From contig NZ_LGED01000198.1 in NCBI RefSeq assembly GCF_001280085.1, forward strand, positions 101,846-165,845: a stretch of 64,000 nt of DNA. Direction: 5' to 3'. Below the pieces are notes generated by a model. The model did not search any database, had not been told where the DNA came from, and saw only the letters and a list, made by a program, of their open reading frames with translations. The DNA comes from Saccharothrix sp. NRRL B-16348. Lineage in GTDB: Bacteria; Actinomycetota; Actinomycetes; Mycobacteriales; Pseudonocardiaceae. A program made the translations under genes and the position numbers. Below, one piece after another: positions 40,471-47,775 of the stretch; positions within the stretch are counted from its first letter, which is position 1, and each line of letters opens with the position of its first letter.

Positions 40471-42039
40471 GTGGGAAGTCGACGTCGGCCGTTGTGGGCC
40501 AAGTCCGCCGTGCTGGCGGCCGTGCTCGTCACGTACACCTCCGGCTGCACGTCCGCGCAGCCGGAGCCGGTGACGTGCGCGCCGTTCTCGCTGGGCGCCG
40601 ACGTGTACGCGGACGTCGGGAAGCTCGCGAGCGCCAAGGACACGGGCACGCCCTCCGTGGTCGTCCTCGACGAGCAGCACGCGTCCCGCACCGGGCAGGT
40701 CGAGCTGGCCATCATGCTCAACCGCCTCTACCACGGCGCGGGCCTGCGCCACCTCGCGCTGGAGGGGAGCGTGGTCGAGCAGCCGCAGCCCGACCTCGGC
40801 TGGTTCACGTCCATGCCGGACGCGGACATCCGGCGCGCCGTGGCGCTGCAACTGCTGAAGCAGGGCGAGGTCAGCGCCGCGGAGTTCGCGGCGATGGTCC
40901 TGCCCGACTTCCGCCTGCACGCGATCGAGCACGAGGAGGAGTACCGGATCGGCCTGGCGAGCGAGGACCAGCGGGCCTACACCGGGTACCTGACCGCCAT
41001 CGCCCTGACCACGATGACCACCGACCAGATCGGGCAGGCCACCGCGCTCCTCGACCAGGGCAAAGCCGAGGAGGGCATCCAGTACATCATCGGCACGAGC
41101 CCGTGGACGAGCGAGCGGAACCAGCTGCTCGAGCGGAAGACGCCGATCGTCACCAGCGGTGAGATGCAGCAGCTCGGCACCGAGCTGGAGGAGAAGGCCC
41201 GGCAGGTGGGCGCGGACGTCACCGAGTACCGGGAAGGCCTCCGCAAGTCCCGGGAGTTCTTCGACGCGGGCGCCCGGCGCAGCGAGACCATGACCGCCAA
41301 CACGGCCGGGATCGCCGCCAAGCAGGCCGGCTGCGCCCCGATCGCGATGAACATCGGCGCCGCCCACAGCACCGACGTCGCGGAGTCCCTCGGTGGGCGG
41401 AACATGGCCTACGCCATCGTCTCGCCGTCGAACCTGTCGCTGGAGTGGGCGAACGGCAGCCTGTCCCCCGAGGCGTTCCACCGCAAGCTGGCCGGGCAGT
41501 CGGTCGACCCGGCAGGCGCGCTCGGCGCGATCCTGGACGGACGGCGCAAACCGCCCCCGACCACCCAGCAGGGCTGGTTCAAGGCCAAGGCGCAACTGGC
41601 CTACGCCACCGTCGTCATCGCCCGGGCGGCAGCCGCGGCACGGGCGGCGGGCGGCGGGAACAAGCCGCCGTTCGACATCGACCGGGCGGCGCTCGGCCTG
41701 GGCGGCGACGGTCCCGAGGAGCCCCGCATCACCGTCGACCTGGCCAGCATCGACATGCCGGACGACAGCCGCAACGACGTCGTCTTCAAGGTCACGCTGA
41801 ACGACCAGAACACCGACGTCTGGGTCAAGGCCGGCACCGTCACCCCGGCGGACAGCCCCTCCCTCAGCGACCAGCAGAGCCTGGAACGGGCGCTGAAGGA
41901 CGTCCTCCGCGAACTCAAGGAAACCCCACCCGCGTCGGACGCACCGCCCACGGACAAGCCGCAGGCGGTTGCCGTCATCCCCGGCTTGAACGCCGCCGTC
42001 GCGACGACCAAGGAGGGTGCGCTCGGAGCGGCGATCTGA
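40471..42039 (+). CDS. Predicted lipoprotein, possibly ChaN/EreA-like fold
   Basis: A 522-residue exported protein. The signal ends in a lipobox-like YTSGC near 26, so it is probably membrane-anchored. The N-terminal half has SVVVLDEQHASRTGQVELA, HLALEG and later MNIGAAHSTDVAESLGG, an order reminiscent of the TraB/ChaN/erythromycin-esterase superfamily, whose conserved E/H residues lie in similar strands. That is a weak fold guess only. An Ala-rich helix (AKAQLAYATVVIARAAAAARA) divides it from an acidic C-terminal domain without known match. The GTG start follows GGGGAGGAAC. It is probably co-transcribed with the NB-ARC gene. Confidence 0.75.
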   Translation: MGSRRRPLWAKSAVLAAVLVTYTSGCTSAQPEPVTCAPFSLGADVYADVGKLASAKDTGTPSVVVLDEQHASRTGQVELAIMLNRLYHGAGLRHLALEGSVVEQPQPDLGWFTSMPDADIRRAVALQLLKQGEVSAAEFAAMVLPDFRLHAIEHEEEYRIGLASEDQRAYTGYLTAIALTTMTTDQIGQATALLDQGKAEEGIQYIIGTSPWTSERNQLLERKTPIVTSGEMQQLGTELEEKARQVGADVTEYREGLRKSREFFDAGARRSETMTANTAGIAAKQAGCAPIAMNIGAAHSTDVAESLGGRNMAYAIVSPSNLSLEWANGSLSPEAFHRKLAGQSVDPAGALGAILDGRRKPPPTTQQGWFKAKAQLAYATVVIARAAAAARAAGGGNKPPFDIDRAALGLGGDGPEEPRITVDLASIDMPDDSRNDVVFKVTLNDQNTDVWVKAGTVTPADSPSLSDQQSLERALKDVLRELKETPPASDAPPTDKPQAVAVIPGLNAAVATTKEGALGAAI

Positions 42040-42054
42040 TCCACCGCGGACTCG

Positions 42055-42069
42055 GGTCCACAGTGGACC
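42055..42069. terminator. Short palindrome between convergent genes
   Basis: GGTCCAC-A-GTGGACC lies in the 37 bp between the lipoprotein gene and the convergent lectin-like gene. The loop is too tight for a classical hairpin, so a terminator role is a tentative call. Confidence 0.35.
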
Positions 42070-42076
42070 GTCAGGC

Positions 42077-43111
42077 TCAGGCTAGCGAGACGCGCAGGTC
42101 GATGTCCAGCTGCCGATCGGTGAAGACCTGCTGCGGACCCCAGTGGTCGTTCTCGTACTGCGACCACCAGATCCGGACGTCGCCGGTGCCGCCGACCCAG
42201 GCCATCACCAGCCCGCCGGCGCCCTCCGTCGCACCCAGCGCCGGTCCACCGGCGGTGCGCCGGTCGTCCAACACCGTGGGACGCCACCACGTGCTGCCCA
42301 ACTGCCTCGTCCACGAGATGTGGTCGTCGTCGGTGTTGCGCCACGCGAGGTGGACGACGTTGCCGTCGCAGGCCAGGGTGGGAGGCTTGCTGGTCAGCGC
42401 TCCGGGAACGGCCCCTCGCTGCTCCCACGACTCGCCGTCGAAGACGGCCCAGGAGATCCGCGCGTCGTCGCCCCGACCGCGCCAAGCCATGACGAGTTCG
42501 TCGCTGTGCACGTTCTCGGTCACGGCGACGCCGTCGTCGGTGAGCACCCAGTCGAAGGTGGCCGCCGCGGGTTCGAGAGTGCCGGTCACCGGGTGCACCC
42601 AGTCGCGACCGCGCAGTTCCGTCCACCGGAGCTGGTACTCGTACGCGGCCGTGGCCTTGTAGAACATGAAGATGCGGCCGCGGTAGCGGACCACCGTGGG
42701 GAAGGACGCGGTCTCGAACAGCGCCGCCGGCGCTTGAGGGCCCCAGGTGTGGCCGGCCCCACCGGGAAGCGGGGACGGCAGCGGCTGGTCCAGCACGGAG
42801 AACCAGATCCGCCGGTCCGCGCCACCGCCCTTCCAGACCATGCACGAGCCGTACGTGCTGCCGGAGATGGACGGGACGTGGCTGGTGCGGCGGTCGTTCA
42901 GCACCACCGGCCCCGGCCAGCGCGGCGTCGGGCCGACCACCCGCGTGCTCGGCGACCAGCGGATGAAGTCGTCCGGTCCGTGCTGGTACCACGCCATCGC
43001 CGGCACTCTTGTCGACACCAGGCGCGGATCGTCGATCGCCATCGGGAGCCACCTTCCCCACCGCGTCGGACCACCGGGGTCCGTCACCAGGTAGTCGTCC
43101 ACATCCGACAC
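42077..43111 (-). CDS. Beta-propeller-like lectin-type protein (unassigned family)
   Basis: A Trp-rich 344-residue protein without signal peptide. It is composed of about six or seven repeats of 45-55 residues, each with an I-x-W-x-x-(F/L/Q) strand and a nearby Trp-Gly/Trp turn: RIWFSVLDQ, LRWTELRGRDW, ISWAVFDGESW, ISWTRQLGSTWW, IWWSQYENDHWG. This is the pattern of bacterial/fungal fucose-binding propeller lectins (PLL/AAL-like). The ligand and whether it leaves the cell are unknown. ATG at 43111 (MSDVDDYLVTD) is used. It converges on the lipoprotein gene and follows the CBM2 esterase gene, from which a strong terminator separates it. Confidence 0.8.
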   Translation of the reverse strand: MSDVDDYLVTDPGGPTRWGRWLPMAIDDPRLVSTRVPAMAWYQHGPDDFIRWSPSTRVVGPTPRWPGPVVLNDRRTSHVPSISGSTYGSCMVWKGGGADRRIWFSVLDQPLPSPLPGGAGHTWGPQAPAALFETASFPTVVRYRGRIFMFYKATAAYEYQLRWTELRGRDWVHPVTGTLEPAAATFDWVLTDDGVAVTENVHSDELVMAWRGRGDDARISWAVFDGESWEQRGAVPGALTSKPPTLACDGNVVHLAWRNTDDDHISWTRQLGSTWWRPTVLDDRRTAGGPALGATEGAGGLVMAWVGGTGDVRIWWSQYENDHWGPQQVFTDRQLDIDLRVSLA

Positions 43112-43133
43112 GGCGTTTCACGGTCGGATGACG

Positions 43134-43181
43134 GGCACGCGGTGAGGTGACTCAAGACTCCGGGTCACCTCACCGCGTGCC
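43134..43181. terminator. 18-bp stem terminator after the esterase gene
   Basis: GGCACGCGGTGAGGTGAC at 43134-43151 pairs perfectly with 43164-43181 across 12 nt, directly after the esterase (minus strand, ends 43216) and before the lectin-like gene. Confidence 0.85.
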
Positions 43182-43215
43182 GGACAGTGGGAGGGTTCCG
43201 GCCCGACGGCGATCG

Positions 43216-44562
43216 TCAGGCGGTGGTGCAGGGTGAGCCGTTGAGGGTGAAGGACGCCGGTTTGGCGGTGTTGCCGTTGTGGGTGGCCTGGAAGCCGATG
43301 CCGATCGAGCCGTTCGGCGGGATCGAGGCGTTGTAGGCGACGTTGCGGGCCGTGACCTGACCGGAGGTCGGCGCGTAGCTCGCGCTCCAGCCGGAGGTGA
43401 TGGTCTGCCCGCTCGGCAGGGTGAAGACCAGCGACCACCCGTTGATCGCCGTGCCGCTGGTGTTCGTGATGGTGATGGTCTCGGTCAGGCCGGTGTTCCA
43501 GGCGTTCACGGTGCTCGTGACGCGGCACGAGTCCGAGCCGCCCGGCGTGGTCGTGGTCGTGGTGGTGCTCGTCGTCGTGGTGGACGTCGTAGTGGTGGTC
43601 GACGTGGTGCTGGTCGGGTCACCGGGGCGGTCCAGGCCGAAGAACGCGATGGCCTGGGCGGCCATGCCGCCGGACGGCAGGCTGTGGCCGGCGCCCTGGA
43701 TGCTGTACGCCTCGACCTGCGTCGTGCCGGCGCTGTCGTTGTAGCGGCGGCGGTTCCAGTTGGTCTGCGGGGTGTCGGAGGACGTCGGCGTCTGGCTCAG
43801 CCCGAACACGTTGGTCCACTGCTCGATCGACTCCTGCAGCAGCGAGTACGGCACGAGGGTGTCGTTGGTGCCGTGCCACAACTGGACCCGCGGCCGCACG
43901 CCGGTGAAGCCGGGGTACGCCTGCCGCACCGCGTCGCCCCACTGCTGCGGCGTGCGGTTCGCGCCGCCGCTGCCCGTGCACCGACTGCTGCCGGGCGGGA
44001 AGTCGGCGGCGTTGGCGAAGCAGTTGAACGGCACGCCCATGAACGCCGCACCGGCCTTGAACACGTCCGGGTAGAGCGCCAGCATCTGGTTGGTCATCAT
44101 GCCGCCCGACGACGAGCCGGTGGCGTAGACCCGGTTCGCGTCGCCGCCGTACCGCTGCTGCACGTAGCTCACCATCGACACGATCGACACCGGGTCGCTG
44201 CCCCCGCCACGGCGCTTGGCCGCGTCGGACCAGGTGTCGAAGCACTTGCCGAACCCGGCCTCCTGCTGCGCGCTCGGGTAGATCACCACGAACCCGTGCC
44301 GATCGGCCAACGACGCGAACTCGCTGCCCGAGTAGAAGCCCGGCCCGGAACCGCCGCACCCGTGCATCGCCACCACGATCCCCGGGTTGGCCGGCCGTGA
44401 ATCCGGGACGTAGACGTGCATCCGCATCCCGCCTGGGTTGTTGCCGAAGTTGGTGACCTCGGTCAACGACGCCGCGGACGCGGGTGAGGACGCGATGGAG
44501 ACGAGGCTCGCCACGACCAGCGACGTCGCCGCGGCGAGCAGCAGACTCGGTTTGACCTTCAT
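43216..44562 (-). CDS. Secreted CE1-type esterase (PHB-depolymerase-like) with CBM2
   Basis: An exported carbohydrate esterase of 448 residues, probably removing acetyl or feruloyl groups from xylan. A Sec signal (MKVKPSLLLAAATSLVVASL) precedes the alpha/beta-hydrolase domain: GIVVAMHGCGGSGPGFY (oxyanion), nucleophile in ATGSSSGGMM, Asp in WHGTNDTLVPY, His in GAGHSLPSGG. A Thr/Ser-only linker (about 330-355) leads to a CBM2 domain, with Cys near its ends (SDSCRVTS and NGSPCTT) and Trp in GWSLVF and GWSASY for cellulose binding. ATG at 44562 follows AAAGGAG. A large inverted repeat lies upstream. Confidence 0.93.
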   Translation of the reverse strand: MKVKPSLLLAAATSLVVASLVSIASSPASAASLTEVTNFGNNPGGMRMHVYVPDSRPANPGIVVAMHGCGGSGPGFYSGSEFASLADRHGFVVIYPSAQQEAGFGKCFDTWSDAAKRRGGGSDPVSIVSMVSYVQQRYGGDANRVYATGSSSGGMMTNQMLALYPDVFKAGAAFMGVPFNCFANAADFPPGSSRCTGSGGANRTPQQWGDAVRQAYPGFTGVRPRVQLWHGTNDTLVPYSLLQESIEQWTNVFGLSQTPTSSDTPQTNWNRRRYNDSAGTTQVEAYSIQGAGHSLPSGGMAAQAIAFFGLDRPGDPTSTTSTTTTTSTTTTSTTTTTTTPGGSDSCRVTSTVNAWNTGLTETITITNTSGTAINGWSLVFTLPSGQTITSGWSASYAPTSGQVTARNVAYNASIPPNGSIGIGFQATHNGNTAKPASFTLNGSPCTTA

Positions 44563-44865
44563 GCGCTTGACTCCTTTGTGTCGCGCACAGCCGGACTGGG
44601 AGGTTGGCCGCGGGCCGGGTGCGACCCGCGGTGCGGCGGCGGAGGAGGTGCACTCGTGAACGCGCCCGGCGGATGACCAGCCGGTGCGGTCGAGCGCACG
44701 GTCCCGGCCGGTCGGACCCCGTCCATCGTGTGACAGTTAGCCTGCCGCTCGGCCAGGAAACTGTCAATCGTCCGTCTCGACCGATCGCCGGCGTGCCCGT
44801 GCGGCGGATCGACGCCCGGTTAGGGTCAGTGGCGACGACCTGTCCGAGCCACCGCCGGAGCCGCC
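44563..44865. promoter_or_regulatory. Divergent esterase / PaaX-like regulator region with inverted repeat
   Basis: This 303 bp gap contains no gene. TGACAGTT at 44731-44738 and AACTGTCA at 44759-44766 form perfect 8-bp inverted arms around 20 nt, about 100 nt from the regulator's GTG and 170 nt from the esterase ATG. It is a candidate binding site of the PaaX-like protein. Confidence 0.6.
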
Positions 44866-45843
44866 GTGACCAGCCCGTACGACATCGAGGAGATCTTCCC
44901 GGACGACGCGGTCCGGCTTCCCCGGCGGCAATCCGGCAAGTCGCCCCAGGGCCTGACCGTGACCCTGATGGCCGACTACACCCTCAGCACCCGCGCCTGG
45001 CTGCCGTCCGCCGCGATCGTGGCGCTGCTCGCCGAGGCCGGTGTCAGCCACGCCGGCGCGCGCACCACGATCAGCCGGCTCGCCCGGCGCGGTGTCCTCG
45101 AAGGCAGCAGGCAGGGCCGCAACAGCTCCTACCGGCTCACCGCGCCTGCCGCCGTCAACCTGGCCGCCGGAGGTCGGTCCATCGTCGCCGCGGCCGCTGC
45201 CGACGAGCCGTGGGACCACCAGTGGACGCTGATCGCGTTCTCGCTGCCGCAGGACGAGGTCGCCCAACGGCGCGAGCTGCGTAGCCGGCTGCGCTGGTTC
45301 GGCTGCGCGCCGCTCTACGACGGCCTCTGGATCTCGCCCCACGACCTCACCGACAAGATCAGGGCGCACCTGGCCGAACTCGCCTCCGACACCATGACCG
45401 TCTTCCGCGCGAGCCACGTCGAACTCGGCGACTCGACCGGCCGCAACCCCCTCGACGCCTGGGACACGACCGCCATCGCCCGCCACTACGACGACTTCAT
45501 CCGGCGTTGGCGCCCCCTGCTGCCCGACATCCGCGCCGCCCGGATCACCGGGGTCGAAGCGGTCCGCGCCCGCACCGAGGTCATGGACACCTACCGGCGC
45601 CTGCCCATCCTCGACCCGCGCCTGCCGCTGCGCCTGCTCCCGCCGGACTGGCCGCGGGAATCCGCCCGGGACCTGTTCACCGCCGTGTACGACGGCCTCG
45701 CGGGCCCCGCCCAGGACCACGTCCGCGCCGTCGCGAGCCGGTTCACCACCGACCCGCTCACCGACGTGCACGCCCACACCGTCGCGGACATGCTCGGCGG
45801 CCTGCGGTACGCCCTGGAGCCCGTCGCGGACCAGGGCCGGTAG
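44866..45843 (+). CDS. PaaX-family transcriptional regulator
   Basis: A 325-residue PaaX-like repressor. The N-terminal winged helix (about 25-90) contains LPSAAIVALLAEAGVSHAGARTTISRLARRGVLE, the central PaaX-like domain starts with PWDHQWTLIAFSLPQ and contains RSRLRWFGCAPLYDGLWISP, and the C-terminal domain follows. Classical PaaX binds phenylacetyl-CoA, but many actinobacterial relatives have other ligands, and no paa genes are present. The GTG follows CCGGAG. It is divergent from the CBM2 esterase; an inverted repeat lies between. Confidence 0.92.
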   Translation: MTSPYDIEEIFPDDAVRLPRRQSGKSPQGLTVTLMADYTLSTRAWLPSAAIVALLAEAGVSHAGARTTISRLARRGVLEGSRQGRNSSYRLTAPAAVNLAAGGRSIVAAAAADEPWDHQWTLIAFSLPQDEVAQRRELRSRLRWFGCAPLYDGLWISPHDLTDKIRAHLAELASDTMTVFRASHVELGDSTGRNPLDAWDTTAIARHYDDFIRRWRPLLPDIRAARITGVEAVRARTEVMDTYRRLPILDPRLPLRLLPPDWPRESARDLFTAVYDGLAGPAQDHVRAVASRFTTDPLTDVHAHTVADMLGGLRYALEPVADQGR

Positions 45844-45945
45844 CCGCGCGCGTTCGTCGGCCTCGACATGACCCACCTTCAAGCAATACCGAAGTGGATT
45901 CCCGCCGGGTTCACGCCATTTCCACGACGAATTCCGGCGGCCCGT

Positions 45946-46677
45946 TCAGCGAGAATCACCGGCCGTGGTCGAGAGGGAGGTGCGGCGGGGTTTGCGGCGT
46001 TCCAGCATCCAGTCCGTGAACAGCAGCAGGAGCAGGGGGCTGAGCCAGACCCCGATGCTCGCGGCGCTCTGCTGCAGCAGTTCCAGGCTGCCCTTGAACG
46101 TGGTGTCCAACTGCGGCATGAGCACGATCGTGGCCACGGTGTTGACGACCCGGCTCAGCACGATCGACATGCTGAGCGCGAAGCTGCGCGACATCCACCT
46201 GCGGTGATCGTCGTAGCGGCGCCGGCGGGCCAGCCGCAGCGCCATGACCGTGACCACCAGCCACAGCGCCGAGCCGACGAGGTTGGCCACCCGCACCGAC
46301 GGTCCGCCCGCGGTGTGCCAGCCGATGTAGAGCCCGAGCACGCCGGCGGGCAGCACTCCGGCGAACACGTAGATCCGACCGGTGATCCGGTGCCCGCGCG
46401 GGTGGCTCGCGCGGAAGGACGGCCAGATCTGGAAGCACGCGGTCACCATGGCGACGGCGCCGAAGAGGACGTGCGCGACGAGCAGCGGGTAGTAGAGGTC
46501 GTTGCCCTCCGGCGGTTTCAGGCGCGACAGGGACGGGTCGAAGGTCAGGTAGGGCGGCACGGAGAAGGCGAGGAACGCCGCGGCCAACGTCATCAGCGGC
46601 GCGATCCACGGGCGACGCCACCAGACTGGCGCACGGCGGGGCGGAACTGCGCGCGGCGCGTTCACGGTGGAGGTCAT
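45946..46677 (-). CDS. DUF2306-family membrane protein
   Basis: An integral membrane protein of 243 residues with about seven helices. Landmarks are WIAPLMTLAAAFLAFSVPPYL, PLLVAHVLFGAVAMVTACFQIWP, HPRGHRITGRIYVFAGVLPA and RRRRYDDHRRWMSRSFALSMS, the last two holding His residues conserved in DUF2306 and suggestive of haem- or electron-transfer proteins. Function unproven. ATG at 46677 (MTSTVNA) is favoured over 46767. It is divergent from the frameshifted GntR-TetR regulator, whose intact relatives typically control such membrane proteins. Confidence 0.85.
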   Translation of the reverse strand: MTSTVNAPRAVPPRRAPVWWRRPWIAPLMTLAAAFLAFSVPPYLTFDPSLSRLKPPEGNDLYYPLLVAHVLFGAVAMVTACFQIWPSFRASHPRGHRITGRIYVFAGVLPAGVLGLYIGWHTAGGPSVRVANLVGSALWLVVTVMALRLARRRRYDDHRRWMSRSFALSMSIVLSRVVNTVATIVLMPQLDTTFKGSLELLQQSAASIGVWLSPLLLLLFTDWMLERRKPRRTSLSTTAGDSR

Positions 46678-46765
46678 GACGGTCCGTTCGTAATGGGAAT
46701 TGTGCGAACGCGAGAACGGTATCCACCGAGTGCTCGGAAATCGCCGCTCACCTGCGAGGAAGTGC

Positions 46766-46794
46766 ACTAGTACTGCGAAAAACTGGACTAGTAC
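46766..46794. promoter_or_regulatory. Paired ACTAGTAC operator at the GntR-TetR gene
   Basis: ACTAGTAC occurs at 46766-46773 and 46787-46794, exactly 21 bp apart (two helical turns), each containing the palindrome ACTAGT. The second copy ends 9 nt before the regulator ATG, where it would block transcription or initiation. The divergent DUF2306 gene starts 89 nt away. Confidence 0.65.
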
Positions 46795-46803
46795 GATTTC
46801 GCC

Positions 46804-47774
46804 ATGTCGTCAGCGCAGCGGCCGGAACCGCCCTACCGGCGGATCGTCGCGGAACTCCGCGCCCGCATCCTGACCGGCGACCTGAAGCCCGGTGACCGGA
46901 TGCTGTCCACCCGGCAGATCGCCCAGCGGTGGGGCGTGGCGGTCGCGACGGCCACCAGGGTGGTGTCGACCCTCCGCGACGACGGGCTGGTCGAGACGAA
47001 GGTCGGCTCCGGCACGGTGATCAGCGCCCGCGAGCAGCCGGCCGACCAGGCGGCGCCGCGGCGGAAGGGCATGCCCCGGCGGGAGTCGACCCGCGAGCAC
47101 GTCGTGCGCACCGCGATCTCGATCGCCGACGCCGAAGGGCTCGACGCCGTGTCCTGCGACGGCTCGCGGCCGAACTCGGCGTCGGTCCGGTGTCGCTGCA
47201 CCGGCACGCGGCGACCAAGGACGAGCTGGTGGCGCAGATGGCCGACGAGGTCTTCGGCGAAGCGGAGCCGCCCGCCCGGCCGTCGCGGGGGTGGCGGGCC
47301 GACCTGGAGCTGATCGCCCGCCGGCAGTGGCAGCTGTGCCGGCGGCACCTCTGGCTGCCCAGGGCCGTCTCGTTCACCCGCCCGATGCTGGTGCCCAACA
47401 TGATGGCCCAGACCGAACGGGTCCTGCGCGCGCTCGACGGGCTCGGACTGCCCATGTCGACGCGGATCCGCGAGGCGCTCACGCTGCACTCGCTGGTCAT
47501 CGCCACCGCCCTGCCGTTGGCGGACGAGGTCGACGCCGAGCAGGAGACCGGCGTGCCGCTGGACCGGTGGTGGTCGGCGCGGCGGGCACGAGCCGAGGAA
47601 CTCCTCGCGGGCGGGCACTTCCCCTTGCTGGCGACGATCCCGCGTGACGCGACGTCGGACCTGGACGAGCTGTTCGAGTACGGCCTCGCACGCCACCTCG
47701 ACGGGTTCGCCGCCCTGGTGGCTGATCACGCAGGCGGGCGGGGGCGCGGAACGCACGGGTCCGCGCCCCCGTAG
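46804..47774 (+). pseudogene. GntR-TetR fusion regulator broken by a one-base frameshift
   Basis: Frame 1 (46804 on) encodes a GntR winged helix: YRRIVAELRARILTGDLKPGDRMLSTRQIAQRWGV, ending in GSGTVISAREQP, then the start of a TetR HTH (REHVVRTAISIADAEGLDAVS). Near 47154 homology jumps to another frame, which continues RRLAAELGVGPVSLHRHAATKDELVAQMADEVF and a complete TetR C-terminal domain to the stop at 47774. Restoring one A to give TCC ATG CGA CGG rebuilds the expected DAVSMRRLAAELGV. So a single-base deletion, or a sequencing error, separates two halves that are both well conserved. As written, translation would end at 47313 with about 169 residues, leaving the GntR HTH only. Likely target: itself and DUF2306. 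Confidence 0.88.
47740..47770. terminator. 11-bp GC stem terminator between convergent genes
   Basis: GGGGGCGCGGA and TCCGCGCCCCC pair around 9 nt at the very end of the GntR-TetR gene, just before the convergent hydrolase stop. Confidence 0.7.
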
Positions 47775-47775
47775 C

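Noticed and set aside
47150..47160. Programmed ribosomal frameshift in the GntR-TetR gene
   Set aside because: There is no slippery heptamer or downstream pseudoknot, and a one-base insertion fully restores the family consensus; a mutation or sequencing error is simpler.
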